From: CAZAMB01 sp964486335
GTDB lineage: Bacteria; Planctomycetota; Phycisphaerae; UBA1845
Direction of reading: 5' to 3'
DNA length: 64,000 bases
Assembly (NCBI GenBank): GCA_964486335.1
Contig: CAZAMB010000003.1
Span: 1 to 64,000, forward strand
The notes below the pieces were generated by a model that saw nothing but the letters and a program-made list of their open reading frames with translations, made no database searches and was not told where the DNA came from. This document shows positions 17,021 through 26,824 of this stretch, piece by piece. A program made the position numbers and the translations under genes. Position 1 is the stretch's first letter; each line of letters begins with the position of its first letter.

Positions 17021-19087
17021 TCAATTTCCGCTGGTCAAGGCAGCCTGGAGTCCCGGGATCTGATCGGCTCCGGCGGGCACCGTGATGGATGCCCCCTTGA
17101 AGCCCCCACCGATCGGCTCGAAACGGCCGCCAATGTGCTGCGAAAGGAACGCCTCGGTCACAGCGTTAAACGACATTCGATTCTCCGGGCGGGCGAAGCC
17201 GTGTCCCTCGTCGGGGTAGAGGACATAGGCCACGGGAATTTTCTTGTCCTGCATGGCTTTGACGATCTGATCCGACTCAGACTGCTTGACTCGCGGGTCG
17301 TTGGCTCCCTGCCCGATGAGAAGGGGCTTCTTGATTCGATCAACAAAAGTCAACGGCGAACGCTGATTGAGGAACGATTGCCCTTCGTCGGTGCGATGAT
17401 CGCCGACGCGCTTGGTGAAGACCTCGATCATCGGCGCCCAATAGGGCGGAATGGTATTCAGCAGCGTCACCAGGTTCGAAGGGCCGACGATGTCGACTCC
17501 GCATGCAAATGTGTCAGGTGTGAACGTCAGCCCGACAAGCGTAGCGTAGCCGCCGTAGCTGCCGCCCATGATGGCGACGCGCTTGGGATCAGCGATTTTC
17601 TCCTTGACGGCCCAATTGACGGCGTCGATGAGATCGTCGTGCATCTTGCCGGCCCATTCCATGTTGGAGGCGTTGATGAAGTTCTTGCCAAATCCGGTGG
17701 AGCCGCGGTAGTTAACGCTCAGTACCGCGTAGCCCCGATTGGCGAGCCATTGGTGATAAGAATTCAGACCCCATTCGTCACGTGCCCACGGGCCGCCGTG
17801 AACGAAAAGGACCATCGGAAGGGACTTACCGGGGCGAGGCGTCGAACCGGTGATCTTCTCCGTGGCCGGCAGTGTCAGGTAGCTGACCAGGTTCAGCCCG
17901 TCGCGGGACTTGATGATCACCGGCGACATCTTGGAAAGTGTCACGTCCGCCAGTCGTTCATTGTTAGTGAAGAGGAACTCCGCGTTGCCCTGGGCGCGAT
18001 CGTATCGATAGTAGCGCACCGGGCCGTTGTCCATGACATAGGTCACGATCCAACGGGAATCATCAAGAGATCGACTGGAGACATTGACGTCGCCGTCGGC
18101 GACGGTACGAAGATAGTCAAAGTCCTTCTGAAGTTTCTTGTCCATGACGGTCCACCGGACGCGGTCGTAGTTCACCGCAAAGGCCTCGATGTTCTTCTCA
18201 GTAGGATGGATCATCAAATCGTCGACATCGGCACGTGCGTCCTCGCCCAGGATTTCCTGTTTTCCGGTTTCGAGGTTCACGGCGGTCAGGGCCGCGGTGT
18301 TCCGTCCCCGACTGTCCACCATGTAGAGCAACGTGCCGTTCTTATTGAGACCGAATGGCTGTGTGGTCATGGAGTCTTCCATGGGAACTTTCTGGAATGG
18401 CTGCCACCCGCCCTTGCCGTCGGTCTGCTTGATTTCGCTGCCACCATCGGGCGTCATCAGCAGGGCGAATCGAACGTTGTAATCGTCGTCGGTGACGAAT
18501 CCCGCGAACTCGTTGTTTTCAGCAACGAGCTTCATTTCGCCGGTGCGAATATTGACGCGATGGACGTCGTGAAATTGGGCGCTGCGGTTGTTAAGTCCAA
18601 CGAGGATTTCGTCGGGTGTCTTGTAGCTCACCGCCTCGACGCGGGCCGCGACTTTGTCGAACGGTGTCAGGTCCTTCGTCGCGCCGCGAGCGACGTCGGT
18701 GCTGTAAACCCGCCAGTTTTCATCCCCACCCTTATCCTGCATGTAAATAATGTGCTGGTTCGTGTACGCCCAGAAGTACCGTCGAATTCCGCGCGAAGTG
18801 TCGTCGGTCACGGGCTTGGCCTGGTCGGGCGATTCGGCCGGACCGACCCAGACGTTAAGGACGCCATTGACCGGGGCGAGGAAGGCGATCCGCTTTCCAT
18901 CCGGGCTGATCTGCGGGCTGGCACGGTCGGGATTTCCGAACAACGTTTCGCGAGGGATCATCGCAGACGCGTCGGCCCTCCTTGGAGACCCAGCCGCTGA
19001 GTTCGATTTTGCCGGCTCTCCGCTCTTGCAGCCGATCAACAGCAACACGCCCAGGCACCACTTAAGCTTCAATGCACTTGAAAACAC
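17021..19087 (-). CDS. S9-family (prolyl oligopeptidase) lipoprotein peptidase
   Basis: Serine peptidase of 688 residues. The signal ends in a lipobox (LLIGC, about Cys20), so it is probably anchored at a membrane on the periplasmic side. The middle forms a beta-propeller of WD/TolB-like blades (PQISPDGKRIAFLAPVNGVL near residue 55). The catalytic domain has the nucleophile in MGGSYGGYATL (Ser near 508), an Asp in GANDPRV (near 595) and His in DEGHGFA (near 628). That triad order is typical of acylaminoacyl/dipeptidyl peptidases. The GTG start at 19087 has a perfect AAGGAG seven bases upstream. It probably degrades peptides taken up or released at the envelope; the exact specificity is unknown. 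Confidence 0.92.
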   Translation of the reverse strand: MFSSALKLKWCLGVLLLIGCKSGEPAKSNSAAGSPRRADASAMIPRETLFGNPDRASPQISPDGKRIAFLAPVNGVLNVWVGPAESPDQAKPVTDDTSRGIRRYFWAYTNQHIIYMQDKGGDENWRVYSTDVARGATKDLTPFDKVAARVEAVSYKTPDEILVGLNNRSAQFHDVHRVNIRTGEMKLVAENNEFAGFVTDDDYNVRFALLMTPDGGSEIKQTDGKGGWQPFQKVPMEDSMTTQPFGLNKNGTLLYMVDSRGRNTAALTAVNLETGKQEILGEDARADVDDLMIHPTEKNIEAFAVNYDRVRWTVMDKKLQKDFDYLRTVADGDVNVSSRSLDDSRWIVTYVMDNGPVRYYRYDRAQGNAEFLFTNNERLADVTLSKMSPVIIKSRDGLNLVSYLTLPATEKITGSTPRPGKSLPMVLFVHGGPWARDEWGLNSYHQWLANRGYAVLSVNYRGSTGFGKNFINASNMEWAGKMHDDLIDAVNWAVKEKIADPKRVAIMGGSYGGYATLVGLTFTPDTFACGVDIVGPSNLVTLLNTIPPYWAPMIEVFTKRVGDHRTDEGQSFLNQRSPLTFVDRIKKPLLIGQGANDPRVKQSESDQIVKAMQDKKIPVAYVLYPDEGHGFARPENRMSFNAVTEAFLSQHIGGRFEPIGGGFKGASITVPAGADQIPGLQAALTSGN

Positions 19088-19357
19088 CGGTATTCTCCTT
19101 CAAACAATTGAACCTCGAACAGGCCGGATCGCTGTACGGATTGATCACTGAACGAAACGCCCGTCCGCCGAGCAACATACACGTAGATCGATCGTATCAA
19201 GATGGATTCCAAAACGCGAGCGGAAACAGGTCATCGACACTTTTTGACACAAGCCACGATCGGGTATGGAACTTGGTCAAACGTTGGTTTTTTGAGTCGG
19301 TGCCAAAATGCGGCTGTATGGAATTGTCGATGAGTCAGGATTGCTGGTCCGCCCTCA

Positions 19358-20905
19358 TCAGGCTGACATGACCGGATCCTGAAATACCGGCAAAGAACGC
19401 ACGAAATCGGACCGTTGATCGGCAATGACCCGGGACGTGGTGGGACGAGGAGTCGAAATGCCCAACAGTCGCCTCAGGTTTAGACGACCGGACAATTCAA
19501 ACGCCAGCGCACGAAAAGCAAGTCGAAGCTTCGTCCATAGACCGGCCTTGATCGGCCAGATGTATTTGGCCGAAACATAGTTTTTCATCACGTACCATGC
19601 GAAGAAGAACAGCGCGTTGGGCTTGAAATGAATCAGTCGCTTCAGAATGAGATTCTTGAAAATGGGGAACCGCACGGCATAGATGCCCAAGTGAACAAGA
19701 TTCATCTGGACGTTTTTTTCTTCTTCGTCGAAGCAGTTGAGGATTGATCGGTCGGTGGTGTGCTCGGGATACCCGCCGTCGATCAATCCTTCCTTGAAGC
19801 ATTTTTCGCCCAGCGTCGTTCCGCGAAACGGAGTGAAGACCGTGAAGCTCGGATAGGACACCCTGCATTTGGCCGCCAATTCGACGGTTTCAATGTCGTC
19901 GGCGATGCTTGTATTGGGAAGCCCGACCATGGCATTGGCGTAAATATGAATGCCCGCATCGTGAACATTCTTGACGGCCCCGGTGATGACTTCATCCGTC
20001 ATCTTGCGGAGCAGCACTTCGCGTCGCATGCGTTCGCTTCCCGCCTCGATGGACATGCTGATGGAATGACAGCCGGCCGATCGGAGGACTCTGACGAGTT
20101 CAGGCTTGAGCAGGTCCGGTCGAATAAGGCAATAAAACGGAACGCCGATGCGGCGACGATATTTCTCCGCGAATTCCAGCAGCCAGTCGTCCACCTTGTA
20201 CGCAAACACATCGTCGCCGAGTCGGACGAACGTCAGGCCGTAGTCCTTTTTGACCTGCTCGATTTCCTCGATCATGTAATCAACGGAAAATCGACGCACA
20301 GGCGTGCCGTTGCCGCTATACAGCTCGTTGAACTTGCTGTTAAAGCAGTAGGTGCAACGGTAGGCACAACCGCGAGACGACATGAAAGACTTGACGTTCA
20401 AATCGCGGAGGTGGCCGCCGGGAAAGTAGACCAACTCTCGGTCAGGGTGCGGAAGGTCGTCGAGCGGCTCGATGAGTCGGCGCATCGCATTGGTTCTCGT
20501 CTTTGTGTTGACGTTGGGGATTTCTTCCCAGGACTCGCCTGAGTTGATCGCCCGAACGAGATCCTGAAAGGCCCAATCGCCTTCGCCCTGGATCGAGGCG
20601 TCTACGCTCCAGCGGCGCGCGACGTCACATTCAAACGTAACATGCGAGCCTCCGACCACGATGAAAATTTCGGGATGTCGGTCCTTGATGTCGCGCGCGA
20701 GCTTCTGAAACGCGTCGCTGTCAACCGACATGACGCTCATGCACACGAGGTCGGGTCGCTCGCGCGTCACTTTGTCCAAGACGTCTTCTTCGTTGATGAT
20801 GCCGAGGCAACTCGTGTGGCCGTCCTTCTTGCCCATCGCCGAGAGGAACATGATCCCCAGCGGCTCAATGAAAGACATGTCGCGGATGACGTAGAGAATC
20901 TTCAC
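19358..20905 (-). CDS. Cobalamin-binding-domain radical SAM protein
   Basis: A 515-residue protein with an N-terminal B12-binding Rossmann-type domain (about 1-140; DLVCMSVMSVDSDAFQKLA and IFIVVGGSHVTFE). A radical SAM domain with the cluster motif CAYRCTYCF (Cys about 178, 182 and 185) follows. The C-terminal 150 residues are basic and partly hydrophobic, perhaps membrane-associated. Members of this broad class methylate or rearrange lipids, antibiotics or sugars. It lies 161 bases downstream of the GT4 gene on the same strand, so it may belong to the glycan locus, where it could modify a lipid carrier or sugar. That role is inference; the DxHxxG metal-binding signature of classical B12 proteins is not seen. 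Confidence 0.85.
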   Translation of the reverse strand: MKILYVIRDMSFIEPLGIMFLSAMGKKDGHTSCLGIINEEDVLDKVTRERPDLVCMSVMSVDSDAFQKLARDIKDRHPEIFIVVGGSHVTFECDVARRWSVDASIQGEGDWAFQDLVRAINSGESWEEIPNVNTKTRTNAMRRLIEPLDDLPHPDRELVYFPGGHLRDLNVKSFMSSRGCAYRCTYCFNSKFNELYSGNGTPVRRFSVDYMIEEIEQVKKDYGLTFVRLGDDVFAYKVDDWLLEFAEKYRRRIGVPFYCLIRPDLLKPELVRVLRSAGCHSISMSIEAGSERMRREVLLRKMTDEVITGAVKNVHDAGIHIYANAMVGLPNTSIADDIETVELAAKCRVSYPSFTVFTPFRGTTLGEKCFKEGLIDGGYPEHTTDRSILNCFDEEEKNVQMNLVHLGIYAVRFPIFKNLILKRLIHFKPNALFFFAWYVMKNYVSAKYIWPIKAGLWTKLRLAFRALAFELSGRLNLRRLLGISTPRPTTSRVIADQRSDFVRSLPVFQDPVMSA

Positions 20906-21066
20906 GGCGACAATCCTCAGGCCCCAAGATGGTGAATCCGCCCCTGGGTTCGTCGGCGAAACGGGAAAAGCCCTTTAGATGGAGTCTGTTTTCGGTGGAT
21001 ACAAACTCGATCCCCAATGCTAAAGACTCCAGGGCGGATGGAAACAGGACATCGTCCAGCCACGAT

Positions 21067-22233
21067 TCAGGCGCAGACAGGCTTTCCGTAGGCGCTACGC
21101 GCTGGTCCCCTCGCGGCCAGCAAGTCTCGGTAAAGGCGATCATAATTCGCCACGCATTTTCGATAACCAAACTCGCGACTTCGATTGCGCGCGGTGCTGG
21201 CCAGCCGCGCACGCTCGCCCGGGTCTTCAAATATGCACCGAATTGCACTGTACATGGCGGCGGCGTCGTTGGGCCCCACGAGAATCCCATCGATCCGATC
21301 CCGTATCATGACGGCGTTGTCCCCCACGCTTGTCGCAACAATGGGCAATCCACCAGCCATGGCCTCAAGCAGAGCATTGTTCATTCCTTCCGACCGGCTG
21401 CTGCACACATAGGCGTCCATCGCGGAGAGCATGGCGGGAACATCGTTGGAGTGGCCCGCAAAGCGTACGCGATCGAATACTCCGAGTGCCATCGCGTCCT
21501 CAAGCAATCGCGCTCTGACCGGGCCGTCCCCAACGAGCAACAACCGAAACTGATCATTCAAACGCGCAAGCGACGCAAATGATTCGAGCAGAACGTCGTA
21601 TCCCTTGACTGGCGTTAACGATCCAACGCTGCCTATAACTCGATCGTTCTCCGCGAATCCCAGCGAGCGCCTCATCCTGGCTCGTTGTTCGCCCGAATTG
21701 TCGACGACCTTTGAGTTTTCTATTCCATTGGGCAAATGAATGATTGACTCGCCCGCCGTGCCAAGCTGTCGGGCCAACATCGCGCGCCCGCACAAGCTGA
21801 CGGAAGCGATTCTTCCTCCGATGCTCAGCGCGCCCTTTGCAACCAGGCAGGCTTGCCGACTCAACTGGTCTTCGGACTCCAAGCCATGGAATCCAAGAAC
21901 GAGCTGCGCCCTTGGCGACATCACCTTGGCGACGACGGCGTCAAACCAGCAGCATACGTTGCGGGCATGGATGATGTTTGCATGCACCTTCCGAGCAACA
22001 CGAGCAAGGCGCAAGCCGGCCATTCGGTCTCGACCGGATGCTCCCAGGGCAAAACAAGGCACGAAGTCAGGGAGACGACCTGCCAATGATCCTGCTTGCC
22101 GAAGCGTGACAACGACATGGCGCATTTCGGAATGGTCCAGCGATTGAAGCAGCGCCAGAAGCACTCGCTCGGTACCGCCGCCATCAAGCGAATGGACGAC
22201 GTGGATCACCGTTGGCCGATCATTCGCCGTCAT
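21067..22233 (-). CDS. Glycosyltransferase family 4
   Basis: A GT-B retaining glycosyltransferase. It opens with VIHVVHSLDGGGTERVLLAL, the donor-fold start typical of GT4, and contains VIGSVGSLTPVKGYDVLLES and the catalytic-site E-x7-E motif within SRSEGMNNALLEAMAGGLPI. The product is 388 residues from ATG 22233, chosen because GAGGGCGG sits just upstream; an ATG at 22248 adds five residues without a ribosome site. It overlaps the end of the O-antigen ligase gene by 14 bases, indicating one operon. It probably adds one sugar to a lipid-linked glycan on the cytoplasmic face. Confidence 0.92.
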   Translation of the reverse strand: MTANDRPTVIHVVHSLDGGGTERVLLALLQSLDHSEMRHVVVTLRQAGSLAGRLPDFVPCFALGASGRDRMAGLRLARVARKVHANIIHARNVCCWFDAVVAKVMSPRAQLVLGFHGLESEDQLSRQACLVAKGALSIGGRIASVSLCGRAMLARQLGTAGESIIHLPNGIENSKVVDNSGEQRARMRRSLGFAENDRVIGSVGSLTPVKGYDVLLESFASLARLNDQFRLLLVGDGPVRARLLEDAMALGVFDRVRFAGHSNDVPAMLSAMDAYVCSSRSEGMNNALLEAMAGGLPIVATSVGDNAVMIRDRIDGILVGPNDAAAMYSAIRCIFEDPGERARLASTARNRSREFGYRKCVANYDRLYRDLLAARGPARSAYGKPVCA

Positions 22234-23602
22234 CGTCCGCCCTCGCATAAGTCATGTACGGTCCCGCATCATGATTCAGATCTTCATCCGCCGTCGGCAC
22301 GAAATCGACAATGTGGGCTTCGGCAGAGCATTCCACTTCGCGCGAAACGGCCCGATACAAGCACAGCGGGAACATCATGATCCACCAGAATGATTCGCAA
22401 TAAAACCGCTGCGTACCAAGTGCCGTGACGAAATAGGTCGATTGGGAAATCAACAAACCATAGGCGAGGTACTGAGTTTCGAGAGGAAAGGGAGTCGCAG
22501 GCGCCAAGCGATAGCTGCGATGTAAGTAACGCAACGAACCCGCCACGAGCGCCAAGAAGAGCAGGCCGCCCTGCACGCCGAGTTCCACGAAACAAACAAC
22601 GAGTGAATTGTGCGTCGATCGCTTATGGTGCTGTGGAGCGTATTCTCCAATCACCTGAACAAAGTTTCCCACGCCGATGCCGAACGGATGATCTTCAAAA
22701 ATGCGAATTGCAGCGGTCCAGATTTCCCTCCGACTGACCGCCGCCAAGTCCGTTTCGAGGGCTTGCTGGTCCGTCAGGGTTCCCATGCGTGTCCAGAAGT
22801 TGTCGTCCGTCAGTGCAAAGGCCACGCACGCCCCGGCAAGGAGGAGTCCGTGAATTCGAAACCGCCGCGCCTTGGGCGCCACAAAGACCGCAACCAACGC
22901 GCCGACCACAAGTCCAATGAACGCAGAGCGCGTGCGGCACATGATGATCGCATTGACCGTAAGGCCGCCGGAAACCAAGGCCAGCAATTTGAGCTTCCAG
23001 TTGCTGGTCATCAGAAACGCCGCGCCGATAATCGGCAGCACGGCGCTCAGATGTGCGGCCGCGCCGGACGTTGTTGAAAAATCCGGCCCGCCGATATTTT
23101 CAAGGCGCCCCAGAACAAAGGAAGACATTGGCGCCGTATACGCGTCATAACCTAGGATGAGCGAACCGACGACGAGCGACCAAACGACAAGCGCGAGGTT
23201 TGTCCGCGACGCAGTCACCTTTCCCAGAATCAGCGTGAATAGAAGAACTTTCCAGAACTTTTCGTATTCCACCTGTGCCGTCGGGCCAAAACCGACGCCA
23301 ATCACAATGTTTAAGGTCGCAATCAAAAAGAGTCCGATGACGCCGAGCTCCCACCAGGAATAAGTTGGGCGAAACTTCGGCAAGCGACTGCGAGCCACTA
23401 AAATGCCAATCAGCGTAGCCATCGCGGCCAACATCGAGAATCGCACGCCGATGTCGGCGATCGGTATGCCCCACCAGCGATCCGTTGGATCAAGCTGGTA
23501 CACGAACAAGTAATTGATGACACCCCAGATTGGATTAATCAGCGCGGCGAAGCATCCGGCCCAGAAAAGACCGAAGTAGAGGGTGGTTTTCAAGGGCCAC
23601 AT
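22220..23602 (-). CDS. O-antigen ligase/polymerase-like membrane protein
   Basis: A 460-residue integral membrane protein with about ten hydrophobic segments. The large loop region HHKRSTHNSLVVCFVELGVQ (near 325-345) is the Wzy_C/WaaL signature loop, which carries out ligation or polymerisation of lipid-linked glycans on the periplasmic face. The N terminus (PIWGVINYLFVYQLDPTDRW) recalls the exosortase-associated O-glycosylation ligase branch, but no exosortase or PEP-CTERM protein is seen in the window. The gene overlaps both neighbours (13 bases with the transglutaminase-like gene, 14 with the GT4 gene), so it is translated in one operon. Confidence 0.85.
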   Translation of the reverse strand: MWPLKTTLYFGLFWAGCFAALINPIWGVINYLFVYQLDPTDRWWGIPIADIGVRFSMLAAMATLIGILVARSRLPKFRPTYSWWELGVIGLFLIATLNIVIGVGFGPTAQVEYEKFWKVLLFTLILGKVTASRTNLALVVWSLVVGSLILGYDAYTAPMSSFVLGRLENIGGPDFSTTSGAAAHLSAVLPIIGAAFLMTSNWKLKLLALVSGGLTVNAIIMCRTRSAFIGLVVGALVAVFVAPKARRFRIHGLLLAGACVAFALTDDNFWTRMGTLTDQQALETDLAAVSRREIWTAAIRIFEDHPFGIGVGNFVQVIGEYAPQHHKRSTHNSLVVCFVELGVQGGLLFLALVAGSLRYLHRSYRLAPATPFPLETQYLAYGLLISQSTYFVTALGTQRFYCESFWWIMMFPLCLYRAVSREVECSAEAHIVDFVPTADEDLNHDAGPYMTYARADDDGE

Positions 23603-24468
23603 GCGTTCAATCTCGTCAAATTATTGGGGATTTCCACGCGACTGCTGCCGGGCCTGAGCCTCCATTTGACAGCGAAATGCAAAACGCCAATCGTCGCCAA
23701 GGCAAGAGTGATCGAGAGCTTGGGTTCCTCCAAAAGCAATGGTCTGGAAATGCGGTAAACACTTTCACCGTACGCCGCGTGGAGTCGCTCGAACAAAAAC
23801 CGAGTGAATGCGTTTTTCTTCCAATTGAAGGACGCAGCGTGATCGTATGCGGCAGCCGCGCGCCGATAGGATGGAATCGGTGAGCGTCGATGCGCGGTCA
23901 GGAGAAGTTCGTCCAATCGCCGATCCAGAATACCCGGATCGCGGCGCAGCTCGAGAAGATCGGCGTATCCACCTGATCCAACCTTCGGAAAATGCAATCC
24001 GTAGGCAGGATCGATCACCATGTATTGACCCTCTTCAATCGCCGCTTCCACAACTGTGTGCGTCGGCACCTGGGTTTCGCGATCGAAACACATCACCATC
24101 GTGGATTCGATGTTCAGTTCTCGAAGCATCGCCGTCAGCAACCGCGACTTATCCGCACAATCACCTCCGCTTTCCAGCACCTGCATGGGCGTGGCACTCA
24201 ATCTTGGCCACACAAAATAGGACCGGTTTGCCTGAGTCCCTTTCAAGCGAAATAGCCAGTCATTGAGTTTGAGTACCTTCTGCGATGGAGCGGAAGCGCC
24301 AGATACAATTCCGATCGCCTGACGATGCAATGCAAACCGATCGACGCGGTACGACCCGTAACACGCCAACGCCAAACAGATGAAAAATATTCCCGTCAGG
24401 CAAATCGGGTCGCGCCACCGACGCCCGGCGCGAAGCACGCAAGGCTTGCCATTCGATGCTGACCTCAT
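23590..24468 (-). CDS. Transglutaminase-like membrane protein
   Basis: A 292-residue protein with a membrane segment near residues 22-40 (ICLTGIFFICLALACYGSYR) and a second near 255-270. Between them is a transglutaminase-like fold with the Cys in GGDCADKSRLLTAMLRELNI (Cys near 112), the His in PTHTVVEA (near 142) and the Asp in MVIDPAYGLHFP (near 156), giving the complete Cys-His-Asp set. Such bacterial proteins are often cysteine peptidases or transferases rather than true transglutaminases. It starts within an ATGA overlap with the GT39-type gene (24465-24468) and overlaps the ligase, so it is integral to the glycan operon. The substrate is unknown. Confidence 0.85.
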   Translation of the reverse strand: MRSASNGKPCVLRAGRRWRDPICLTGIFFICLALACYGSYRVDRFALHRQAIGIVSGASAPSQKVLKLNDWLFRLKGTQANRSYFVWPRLSATPMQVLESGGDCADKSRLLTAMLRELNIESTMVMCFDRETQVPTHTVVEAAIEEGQYMVIDPAYGLHFPKVGSGGYADLLELRRDPGILDRRLDELLLTAHRRSPIPSYRRAAAAYDHAASFNWKKNAFTRFLFERLHAAYGESVYRISRPLLLEEPKLSITLALATIGVLHFAVKWRLRPGSSRVEIPNNLTRLNACGP

Positions 24469-26150
24469 GAGGGCCGTTCCCCCGCATGGACATTCGGCAG
24501 CTCGATTCGAATCGTCGATCTCGTGCGAGGAATCGAGATATCGAAGTGATCCACTTTCCGTGACCAGTCCCGTTTCAAACGATACACGTCAACCCACAGG
24601 TCAGCGCCGCACCTGTTCGACGCGAGCTGCACGACGTGCGATTCGACGCGCTCGTAGTCATCGCCGTGAGCAAGGTACTCACGCAACCAATCGTCCTGCG
24701 GAGTGCCCACGCGGTTGTCCCGCTCGACAAAAACCGTGTCGAAAGCGAATCGTTGCATGGTCTCAGCCAATTCGGCGGCCGAATTCGACATCGGCACGAG
24801 GTCAAGGTCTGGTCCGGCCGTGCATGTGTAAAAGAGCTTGCTTCCACGGATGACCACGGCCTTTCGCCACGGTATTTGCTCTCGAACGGCGAAAACGAAG
24901 TCTCCGTCCCGAAGCCCGCTAAAGAGTACGGCTCGGTTTTCGATGCGGTTTCGATTCAGTTCTACCATCGCGCCAAAATCGGGCCCTTCGGGAACGGGTC
25001 GCGCGAAGGACTTGAGAGCAAGGAAGCCCGCGATGATCGACGCCGACGCGGCGCGCCAGCGAACAAAGGGCATCGCCCGCAAACAACATCCCACGGCCAC
25101 CGCGGCCCAAACGACAATTGGAAACAGGCCAACATAAAAGAATCGAGGCGTCTTAAGACTCGCTACCGTGACCATGATGTAGCTGATCACAATCCAGGCC
25201 AGCAAGAATCGCTGATGGTCGTTAGGTTTTCTCAGAACCGACACCAATCCAACAATGGCGACGATCGGAATCACCCATCCGGTTTGTTGGGGCATCGTGC
25301 GAACGTAGAACGCCAGTGCTCGCCATCCCCATCGATCAGAAAACGTGTCGTAACCCGACACGGTTTTCAGGCACAGATCGTCCAGCGACCATAGCATGGC
25401 CCCCAATGCCGCAAACCCCATGACTACGGCAACCGCGGCGTGTGACCAGCGACCAGCGCCGGCCCAAGCCGACCATGTCAGCGCCGCCGCAACGGAGCAA
25501 AGCAGGAAAACTCCGGTCTGCTTGAAAAAAATCGTGCAGGCCGCGGCGATGACCATCAGCAGGAAACGCCCCGTCGTTCTCTGTCGCAGATACCATGCAA
25601 AAGCAACCCCGCTCCAAATCAGTGCGGCGAGTGTCGGCACTTCCAGCATGGCCTGCCTGCCCCAATGCGTCGTGGCCGGAAGCGCGATGGTCAGTAATCC
25701 ACAAAGCATGGCCGTCCATCGATCTGCAAAGAATCGAACAAAAATGAATGCGCCAGTTGCACAAAGAACGCCAAAAAAAGCAACGCACAGTCGCGCTGAC
25801 GCCCCCGAAACACCAAACACCGCAAAGAAAACCGCTTCGATCACCGCGAATCCCGGCGGGTAGTGCTGACCGATACCCAGCGTCGGATAATGCCCATATT
25901 GTCGCTCAGCGAACTGCATCGGAGAGCGCCATTCGCGCGGACCCGCCATGATCCAATCATGAATCAGAACACCGTCCATGACATGCGCCGCCGAGTCGGC
26001 ATCCAACAGCGCGCCGCGGTGAATGTCCTTTCCGAGTACGGCCAGCGCCGCCGCCGCCAAAAAGAAAATGATGATTCCGTCCGAGCCGAAACTGGAACCG
26101 GCGCGCACTTGGACGCACGAACATGATGACTTAGCTTCGAATCGTGCCAT
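24465..26150 (-). CDS. Dolichyl-phosphate-mannose-type (GT39/ArnT-like) membrane glycosyltransferase
   Basis: A 561-residue polytopic protein. After one membrane segment the first periplasmic loop holds LLDADSAAHVMDG, with the acidic residues that GT39/ArnT-type enzymes need, followed by about ten further hydrophobic segments and a soluble C-terminal domain from about residue 400. These enzymes move a sugar from a polyprenyl-phosphate carrier to a lipid or protein on the outer face. I start the gene at ATG 26150 (MARFEAKSS), preceded by GAGGGTGAG. The longer frame to 26603 would run antisense through the DUF423 gene. It is the first gene of the overlapping glycan operon. Confidence 0.85.
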   Translation of the reverse strand: MARFEAKSSCSCVQVRAGSSFGSDGIIIFFLAAAALAVLGKDIHRGALLDADSAAHVMDGVLIHDWIMAGPREWRSPMQFAERQYGHYPTLGIGQHYPPGFAVIEAVFFAVFGVSGASARLCVAFFGVLCATGAFIFVRFFADRWTAMLCGLLTIALPATTHWGRQAMLEVPTLAALIWSGVAFAWYLRQRTTGRFLLMVIAAACTIFFKQTGVFLLCSVAAALTWSAWAGAGRWSHAAVAVVMGFAALGAMLWSLDDLCLKTVSGYDTFSDRWGWRALAFYVRTMPQQTGWVIPIVAIVGLVSVLRKPNDHQRFLLAWIVISYIMVTVASLKTPRFFYVGLFPIVVWAAVAVGCCLRAMPFVRWRAASASIIAGFLALKSFARPVPEGPDFGAMVELNRNRIENRAVLFSGLRDGDFVFAVREQIPWRKAVVIRGSKLFYTCTAGPDLDLVPMSNSAAELAETMQRFAFDTVFVERDNRVGTPQDDWLREYLAHGDDYERVESHVVQLASNRCGADLWVDVYRLKRDWSRKVDHFDISIPRTRSTIRIELPNVHAGERPS

Positions 26151-26372
26151 TCTTTGCTCACCCTCTTGCGCGGCATTCGCGCGCGGAATCATCCCCGTGT
26201 TTATCGGACAGTTTTGGGGTCTTTTGAAATAACGTACGGATGGAACCAGTTGGACGGCACCGAAACGGCAGGTTAATCTACCGCCTCTGGCGCAATCGCA
26301 CGATTGACGCAGGAAAACGTAGTCCGGTTGCAGTGATGGTGACGAGCCGGCATTTTTTGACGAGCGCTTGTT

Positions 26373-26771
26373 GTGACGTCGAATTGGATGGCGACCGTTG
26401 CGGGGTTGAACGGTTTTGTCGCGGTGGCGGCCGGTGCGTTCGGCGCCCACGCATTGAAATCGCGAATCGGCGTTGACGCCCTCACCGTGTTCGAAACGGC
26501 CGCGCGCTACCACATGTACCACGCCCTGGGACTGCTGGGCGTTGCTTGTCTGATCCGCGCTGCCACTCGTCGCCGATTTCAGATCATTGCGATTCTGTTT
26601 CAATCGGGCATCGTGTTGTTTTGCGGCAGTCTGTACGCAATGGGCCTGAGCAATCTGCGATGGAAGTGGCTTGGTGGGCTGACTCCTTTTGGAGGCGGAT
26701 GCTTTTTGCTAGGCTGGCTGCTGCTGGCCGTCTGGAGCGTTTCGCTGTCTCGTCGACAGCCCGCATCGTGA
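26373..26771 (+). CDS. DUF423 (TMEM256/YgdD-like) small membrane protein
   Basis: A 132-residue protein with four hydrophobic segments. The conserved family start is clear: AGLNGFVAVAAGAFGAHALK, then FETAARYHMYHALGLLGVA, and later LTPFGGGCFLLGWLLLAVWS. The start is a GTG (26373). The family is widespread and its function is not known. It is divergent from the glycan operon and is followed after 53 bases by gatC on the same strand. Confidence 0.88.
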   Translation: MTSNWMATVAGLNGFVAVAAGAFGAHALKSRIGVDALTVFETAARYHMYHALGLLGVACLIRAATRRRFQIIAILFQSGIVLFCGSLYAMGLSNLRWKWLGGLTPFGGGCFLLGWLLLAVWSVSLSRRQPAS

Positions 26772-26824
26772 TCGAGGAGTTGATTACACCGAGCGCAGCG
26801 ACTTGCCCGGAGCGAGGCTAACGA

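Noticed and set aside
16916..19000. A 694-codon frame on the plus strand opposite the S9 peptidase
   Set aside because: It lacks any family pattern and is the antisense shadow of a real gene with an intact catalytic triad and ribosome site.
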